Positions 1-3,372 of a stretch of DNA of 5,770 nucleotides are shown here, one piece after another. This DNA comes from CAYGYG01 sp964354155 (GTDB taxonomy: Bacteria > Hydrothermota > Tepidihabitantia > SM23-42 > CAYGYG01): NCBI GenBank assembly GCA_964354155.1, contig CAYGYG010000056.1:1-5770 (forward strand). The letters are read 5' to 3'. The notes beneath the pieces are model-generated. The model saw only the letters and a list, made by a program, of their open reading frames with translations. It made no database searches and was not told where the DNA came from. The translations under genes were made by a program, and so were the position numbers. Position 1 is the stretch's first letter, and each line of letters starts with the position of its first letter.

Positions 1-11
1 CCCCAATCCGG

Positions 12-120
12 TTACCCGGTTATCTCCTCGAGGAATTCGATGGTGAAATTCTTGTACCTAATTCTTGCTCAATCTTCTAAAATTCTCGCGGCGCTTTGCC
101 AGCCGAGAATCTTCTAACAT
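12..120 (-). pseudogene. Short interrupted ORF, unknown function
   Basis: Reading leftward on the minus strand, an ATG at 120 opens a 20-codon charged, Arg/Lys-rich helix-like peptide (starts MLEDSRLAKR, ends RRLSKN) that stops at 60-58. AATTCTTG occurs at 47-54 and again at 60-67, exactly 13 bp apart. Removing one 13-bp unit restores the frame and continues as FTIEFLEEITG to a stop at 14-12, giving a continuous amphipathic peptide of about 31 residues. This suggests a small gene broken by a 13-bp tandem duplication. It begins 18 nt after the truncated nucleotidyltransferase on the same strand, with no convincing ribosome-binding site. It could be a small partner protein or the displaced C-terminal end of that enzyme. 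I do not recognise it firmly. Confidence 0.3.
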
Positions 121-137
121 CTCTTTACTTGTCTTTC

Positions 138-275
138 TCAGTTAGCATGGGCATAATCGACGGTGGTTCGCGGTACGCCGAGCATGATCAGCGCAAAACC
201 GCCGATAAGTCCGTATCGGATATGATTTTCCTCGAAATCTCTTGCCAGCAATGATAGAACCTTTCTAAATCCCAT
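138..275 (-). pseudogene. Truncated nucleotidyltransferase (MNT/AbiEii-like) N-terminus
   Basis: The minus-strand ORF from ATG 275 to TGA 140-138 gives 45 residues. Residues 12-40 (RDFEENHIRYGLIGGFALIMLGVP, then RTTVD) match the opening of small nucleotidyltransferase-fold proteins: an amphipathic helix, a beta strand, the GG-F-A nucleotide-binding turn (G25-G26-F27-A28) and the strand leading into the DxD metal-binding pair. In the family the next residues are normally a second Asp and a hydrophobic strand (D-[IL]-D-F-L-V). Here D40 is followed by YAHAN and a stop, so the second catalytic Asp and the whole C-terminal part are missing (members usually run about 150-290 residues). Such proteins are often toxin-like or accessory genes. 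This copy should be inactive. No clear Shine-Dalgarno precedes the start. Confidence 0.6.
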
Positions 276-358
276 GCGTTTTGAGTCCGGGATAACATGT
301 GTGCATATGTTTTCATCATATGTGAATCGTATTGGTTGTCAATTGAGTATTCCGGCGC

Positions 359-480
359 GAGCCCTCAGGGGCAGACGCTTACTACGGAGGAACCGCAATC
401 GACCGGACGGAGACGATCGTTTCCCTCTGCGGAACCGATTCATGCTGGCCGCGTCCATGAACCCCTGGGGGTGCGTTGCA
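359..480 (+). pseudogene. comM: Decayed ComM/YifB Mg-chelatase-like fragment
   Basis: Codons 439-465 read FMLAASMNP and are followed by W-G-C, matching the hallmark F-M-L-V-A-A-M-N-P-C-P-C-G segment of ComM/YifB AAA+ proteins. Upstream, in shifting frames, the DNA still resembles the preceding block of that family. GAG-CCCTCAGG-GGCAG-A-CGCT at 359-379 looks like codons for E-A-L-R-Q-P-L with indels, GACGGAG-ACGATC at 403-417 like D-G-x-T-I, and TTTCCCTCTGCG at 420-431 like F-P-S-A. At least three frame changes are needed, and no complete gene is present on either side. ComM helicases act in natural transformation, but this remnant of about 40 codons cannot. The short FML...MNP match is the strong part; the upstream alignment is by eye. 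Confidence 0.5.
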
Positions 481-734
481 AATTCTTTACAAAGCCAAAA
501 CTGAGTTTAACCATTAAAAGACCCAAGAAATACCCGAAAGGCTACCCGCTAAAGCCTCAGACCCTTGGTGAAAAGATAAGGAAGCGCCGAATGGACTTAG
601 GACTGTTTCAGAAGGATGTGGCCAGAATGCTCGGAGTTGCAACCGATACGGTTACTTATTGGGAAAAAGGGAGAGTTAAACCAAGTAAAAAGAACTTGGT
701 GAAAATACAGAAGTTTTTATCTCAACAGGCATAA
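471..734 (+). CDS. Small XRE/Cro-family helix-turn-helix protein
   Basis: A probable DNA-binding protein of 87 residues if it starts at GTG 471. Residues 9-31 are a basic, Pro/Tyr-rich arm (PKLSLTIKRPKKYPKGYP). An XRE helix-turn-helix follows at about 32-83: LGEKIRKRRMDLGL, then QKDVARMLGV (helix 2), TDTVTYWEKGR (recognition helix, W64-E65) and a C-terminal helix KIQKFLSQQA. The reading frame stays open back to ATG 297, but the codons before about 471 overlap the decayed comM sequence and look non-coding. The only other in-frame ATG (591) lies inside the HTH. GTG 471 is therefore my choice, with only a weak G-rich stretch upstream. The basic arm plus HTH is a recurring layout for short regulators in uncultured bacteria. 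Its target is unknown. The original start may have been lost in the same rearrangement that left the flanking debris. Confidence 0.65.
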   Translation: MRCKFFTKPKLSLTIKRPKKYPKGYPLKPQTLGEKIRKRRMDLGLFQKDVARMLGVATDTVTYWEKGRVKPSKKNLVKIQKFLSQQA

Positions 735-838
735 CTCGTAAATAAGACTCACTTCATATTCTCAATACTCTATGCCTGGCTGGAGATTCCGTCCATTACC
801 GCCGGTTTTGACTAGAAAGGGACACAACAAGGACACAG

Positions 839-872
839 GGGTCGGCAGTCTTTGATGATTGCCGGCCCTTTT
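839..872 (+). terminator. Intrinsic (Rho-independent) terminator
   Basis: Positions 839-850 pair with 857-868 in a 12-bp stem (10 Watson-Crick and 2 G-U pairs) around the 6-nt loop TTTGAT, followed directly by TTTT (869-872). It sits 105 bp after the HTH stop and 30 bp before the next promoter, so it insulates the activator gene from upstream transcription. Confidence 0.8.
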
Positions 873-901
873 CCTGCAATCTACCCATCTGCGATTTACT
901 G

Positions 902-929
902 TTGACATTCTTGTGTCTTCATGGATAAT
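902..929 (+). promoter_or_regulatory. Sigma-70-type promoter of the activator gene
   Basis: A perfect -35 box TTGACA (902-907) and a near-perfect -10 box GATAAT (924-929) are separated by 16 bp. A start near 936 would give a leader of about 125 nt before the activator ATG at 1061. The -35 box is embedded in ACTGTTGACA (898-907), which matches 9 of 10 bases of the right half of the palindrome at 2969-2983, so the activator may bind here itself. Confidence 0.65.
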
Positions 930-991
930 ATGGCCGCGGTCTGGGAGTTTCTGGACAACTGGCAAGGGGCACATGACTGGCATTGTACTGG

Positions 992-1017
992 TCTTCTGAC
1001 GCGCTGTGGTCAGAAGA
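992..1017 (+). promoter_or_regulatory. Perfect 9-bp stem-loop in the activator leader
   Basis: TCTTCTGAC (992-1000) and GTCAGAAGA (1009-1017) form a perfect 9-bp inverted repeat around an 8-nt loop. It has no following T-tract, so it is not an intrinsic terminator. It lies 43 nt before the activator start codon and could be a protein-binding dyad or an mRNA structure. Flanking it, CAAGGGGCA-AT-like 12-mers at 963-974 and 1041-1052 match at 11 of 12 positions; the second probably supplies the ribosome-binding site. Confidence 0.4.
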
Positions 1018-1060
1018 AGAGGTGGTGGTCGCAAGAAAAACAAGGGGCAAATAGACAAGG

Positions 1061-2947
1061 ATGAACGAGGCAACGGATTACATCAAAACCATCGAAACTC
1101 ATTTTGACCAAGGCGACTACGAAGAGGCATACAGGCAAAGTGCTGAAATCCTGAAGTCGTTCGACCAAGACTCGAAGGAATATGTTCTCGTCGACGCAAT
1201 CCTGAAGCTCTCAGCTTTTGCCACAGGCAGGACTTTCTCGGTTGACGTCAGCTCAAATCTCAAGAACATCAAGGGAAAAGGGCATAGGCTGGAGTGGGCA
1301 TGTTTGGTGCGCAGGGCACTAGAAGTCTACTACCGAAGACATGCAACGGAAGCCGCATTGAATATGGCCACCGAGCTACCTGATGTTGACGAGGTCTTTA
1401 GGCAGTTCGATGCAAAAGCGGAACTGCCAAGGTTTTGCAGATTAAGAAACTGGGTACTTGAAGAACTGTCACGAAGAAGTGCGGCAAGTGCGAGACGAGT
1501 ACGCTATATGAGCATTTTGGCACAGATTACCGAGATCTTCGGCAGGCAGCCGGATGAGCCTGATGTCAATGAAAGGGTATTGGATGTCTTGATAACCACG
1601 ACCGGCTCCGAAAGAGGGGCGCTATTTCTTGCTGAAGGCCGATCGATGAAACTGGTTGCCGGCCGGAGCGTTGACCACCGGACCATTAATGACGCACGAA
1701 AGCTGTCACGAAGCGTTGTAACCCGGGCCGGGGAGAAGGGTGAGATTTTATGTTGCTCCGATGCATTGACTGACTCGCGTTTCGAAAATTCGGAAAGCGT
1801 CTTACTGAACAAGATTCGCTCGGTAATATGTGCGCCTTTGATGCTCAGAGGCGAAACAATTGGTGCCATCTATCTTGACAGCAAACTCACCCATAGCCTG
1901 TTTACCGACATCGATACTGATTTGTTGCGTACTGTCGCCAATTATGCTGCTCTGTTCTTTGATCACTTGAAGACAGTACGGACAACGAGGGCAGAGGATG
2001 TACTTCTGAGGCTCGGGCTGCTGCCTCAGTCAATGGAAGAGTGCCTGGTTGGCGAATCTCCGGCGATGGGGGAGGTGCGGGAGTCAATAGACAAGGTGGC
2101 ACGGGCCAATGCCCCCGTTCTTATCACCGGAGAGACCGGAACCGGTAAGGGGCTGGTGGCTCGCCTGATCCATGCCCGGAGTGCATGGAAACAAGGGCAG
2201 TTCGTAGCCTTCAGTTGCGGTACTGTTCCTGAAACGCTTTTCGAGTCTGAACTGTTCGGCCATAGAAAAGGAGCATTCACGGGCGCCATGCGCGACAAAA
2301 AGGGCCTATTTGAGATTGCCGACGGAGGGACGCTATTCCTGGATGACGTCTCAAACCTTCCTCTACCGGAGCAGGCAAAGCTCTTACAGGCGATCGAGGA
2401 CAAGATGTTCAGAAGGTTAGGCGATACCGTTGAGAGGAAGGTCAATGTACGAGTGCTGTGTGCCACGAATCAGGACTTGGCGAAGATGGTTGAGAAAGGG
2501 TCGTTTAGACAAGACCTGTTGTACAGGATTGACGTTTTGGGCATCCATGTCCCTCCGCTGGGGGAACGAAGCCTTGATATTCCGCTGCTTGTCGACCATT
2601 TTCTGAAGAAACTGGCGTCGGAGATGGGTCAGGCGGTCATCGCCATTGACAAAGATGCAATTCGGATGCTGCAAACCTTTTCTTGGCCGGGCAACGTGAG
2701 AGAGCTGCAGAGCGCGATCGAAAGGGCTGCAGTATCGGCCAAGGGCGGGTGCATTACTACCAGAAGTTTCGCGTTCATGAAGAGAGTAGCTCACCATGAG
2801 AAGATGCGAAAAGAGGAAATAGCAGAAGCACTTGAGATGGCGAAAGGCAACATATCAAAAACCTGTGATCTATTGAGAATCAGCCGTCCAACCTTATACA
2901 AGCACATGGCGAGATTAGGCATGGATGTCTCCAGATTCCGACCATAG
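1061..2947 (+). CDS. Sigma-54-dependent activator (GAF - AAA+ - Fis HTH)
   Basis: A 628-residue bacterial enhancer-binding protein that would remodel sigma-54 RNA polymerase using ATP. Residues 1-150 are helical and TPR-like (for example FDQGDYEEAYRQSAEIL at 15-31). Residues 165-305 form a GAF sensor domain. The AAA+ domain (about 328-560) shows Walker A GETGTGKG (357-364), the sigma-54 contact loop GAFTGA (404-409), Walker B TLFLDD (424-429), sensor I ATN (468-470), the arginine-finger region FRQDLLYR (482-489) and WPGNVREL (542-549). A Fis-type HTH closes the protein (about 585-620, SRPTLYKHMARLG). No receiver domain is present, so input is probably a ligand on GAF or a partner on the N-terminus. 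The start is the first ATG, with AAGGGG at 1042-1047 as a distant Shine-Dalgarno (13-nt spacer). Unusual: the switch Asn is Ser385 and the Walker B Glu is Asp429. Its likely target is the downstream exported-protein gene. Confidence 0.93.
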   Translation: MNEATDYIKTIETHFDQGDYEEAYRQSAEILKSFDQDSKEYVLVDAILKLSAFATGRTFSVDVSSNLKNIKGKGHRLEWACLVRRALEVYYRRHATEAALNMATELPDVDEVFRQFDAKAELPRFCRLRNWVLEELSRRSAASARRVRYMSILAQITEIFGRQPDEPDVNERVLDVLITTTGSERGALFLAEGRSMKLVAGRSVDHRTINDARKLSRSVVTRAGEKGEILCCSDALTDSRFENSESVLLNKIRSVICAPLMLRGETIGAIYLDSKLTHSLFTDIDTDLLRTVANYAALFFDHLKTVRTTRAEDVLLRLGLLPQSMEECLVGESPAMGEVRESIDKVARANAPVLITGETGTGKGLVARLIHARSAWKQGQFVAFSCGTVPETLFESELFGHRKGAFTGAMRDKKGLFEIADGGTLFLDDVSNLPLPEQAKLLQAIEDKMFRRLGDTVERKVNVRVLCATNQDLAKMVEKGSFRQDLLYRIDVLGIHVPPLGERSLDIPLLVDHFLKKLASEMGQAVIAIDKDAIRMLQTFSWPGNVRELQSAIERAAVSAKGGCITTRSFAFMKRVAHHEKMRKEEIAEALEMAKGNISKTCDLLRISRPTLYKHMARLGMDVSRFRP

Positions 2948-2968
2948 TGTAAAATCGCCACGCTTGAC

Positions 2969-2983
2969 TGTAAACTGTTTACA
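2969..2983. promoter_or_regulatory. Perfect 15-bp palindrome, candidate activator site
   Basis: TGTAAACTGTTTACA has two exact 7-bp arms around a central T (2976). It starts 22 bp after the activator stop and is centred about 192 bp before the predicted sigma-54 start, the usual range for an enhancer bound by a Fis-type activator. Further half-sites lie at 2948-2953 (TGTAAA), 3053-3058 and 3064-3069 (TTTACA). Confidence 0.6.
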
Positions 2984-3055
2984 CTTCACCCCACTTCAAG
3001 AAGTCACAAACAATCGCAGGTTTTCAGACTAACAACATAGACATTATTTAGCTTT

Positions 3056-3076
3056 ACAGTAGGTTTACACTACTGT
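3056..3076. promoter_or_regulatory. Second dyad: 7-bp arms around GTTTACA
   Basis: ACAGTAG (3056-3062) and CTACTGT (3070-3076) are exact inverted repeats, and the 7-bp spacer is GTTTACA, the half-site of the upstream palindrome. The centre lies about 102 bp before the predicted sigma-54 start. It also fills the spacer of a possible sigma-70 promoter, TTTACA (3053-3058) - 18 bp - TACAAT (3077-3082), so a repressor/operator reading is also possible. Confidence 0.45.
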
Positions 3077-3141
3077 TACAATCGAGCTTTCGAAATCGTC
3101 GCAGAACTCCCATGATATCGAGGGCTTCAAAACCCGTCGTT

Positions 3142-3157
3142 CGGCATGAATTTTGCA
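3142..3157 (+). promoter_or_regulatory. Sigma-54 (-24/-12) promoter
   Basis: CGGCATGAATTTTGCA has GG at 3143-3144 and GC at 3155-3156, separated by exactly 10 bp. The -24 block agrees with TGGCACG at five of seven positions and the -12 block TTGCA agrees fully. Transcription should start near 3168, about 205 nt before the exported-protein ATG. A sigma-54 activator gene ends 195 bp upstream, with two dyads between, which strongly supports the assignment. Confidence 0.7.
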
Positions 3158-3242
3158 TACTACATTATGTCTGGCGCGTACTCTCACAAGCGATGTTACT
3201 TGGCGACGAAAAATGCAGACCGACAGTCCTGGAGGACGCAAG

Positions 3243-3338
3243 ATGCAGAAAAAAAGAATATCCGCTTTTGACTGGAACACAGCCGCCACGGTGATGCGGG
3301 CGGTCTCAATAGGGTCAAACCGCCCCAGAAGAGCGTGA
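3243..3338 (+). CDS. Possible 31-residue leader peptide
   Basis: ATG 3243 follows GGAGGA with a 6-7-nt spacer and opens a 31-codon frame (MQKKRISAFDWNTAA...NRPRRA) ending at TGA 3336-3338, within the predicted sigma-54 transcript and 34 nt before the exported-protein start. It is basic, has no recognised domain, and overlaps the two competing hairpins. Two tiny frames follow: MKT (3344-3355) and MTK (3352-3363), the latter with its TAA overlapping the next Shine-Dalgarno. The good ribosome-binding site makes translation plausible, but this may only be leader RNA. Confidence 0.3.
   Translation: MQKKRISAFDWNTAATVMRAVSIGSNRPRRA
3283..3325 (+). promoter_or_regulatory. Competing hairpins in the leader RNA
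   Basis: GGGCGGT (3298-3304) pairs perfectly with ACCGCCC (3319-3325) across 14 nt. The GGCGG inside it (3299-3303) can instead pair with CCGCC (3283-3287) across 11 nt. The two stems exclude each other, as in attenuator-like or translation-coupled leaders. There is no T-tract, so any effect would be on translation or RNA stability. Confidence 0.35.
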
Positions 3339-3362
3339 GAACGATGAAAACATGACAAAGTA

Positions 3363-3368
3363 AGGAGG
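3363..3368 (+). promoter_or_regulatory. Strong Shine-Dalgarno of the exported-protein gene
   Basis: AGGAGG lies 4 nt before ATG 3373, within TAAGGAGGA. It fixes the start codon of the downstream gene. The TAA is also the stop of a 3-codon frame, so terminating ribosomes would be placed on the site. Confidence 0.8.
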
Positions 3369-3372
3369 AAAG

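Noticed and set aside
42..54. GGTGAAATTCTTG is identical to a stretch of eukaryotic 18S rRNA.
   Set aside because: The match is 13 bases only, the flanks do not continue as rRNA, and the bases are explained by the 13-bp repeat and the minus-strand ORF.
297..470. An ATG at 297 would extend the HTH protein to 145 residues.
   Set aside because: The added 58 residues look non-coding and overlap the decayed comM sequence in another frame; there is no ribosome-binding site at 297.
978..992. A second possible -24/-12 promoter (TGGCATTGTACTGGT) before the activator.
   Set aside because: The spacing is right, but the -12 box reads GT instead of the near-invariant GC, and a much better sigma-70 promoter lies at 902-929.
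762..1073. A 103-codon minus-strand frame across the spacer before the activator.
   Set aside because: Low-complexity Pro/Leu/Ser composition with no domain, and it runs through the terminator, the promoter and the activator start.
1504..2797. Several minus-strand frames of 66-146 codons inside the activator gene.
   Set aside because: They are antisense shadows of a gene whose domains are all identified; none has a domain or ribosome-binding site.
3153..3242. An upstream extension of the 31-residue leader ORF to a TTG at 3153.
   Set aside because: It begins inside the predicted -12 box, upstream of the transcription start, with no ribosome-binding site.
3210..3256. Similarity of GGACGCAAG and nearby bases to a cyclic-di-GMP (GEMM) riboswitch core.
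   Set aside because: Only fragments match. The G-G-C-A-A-A-C-C strand, the GNRA-capped stem and the second receptor stem are not found in order.
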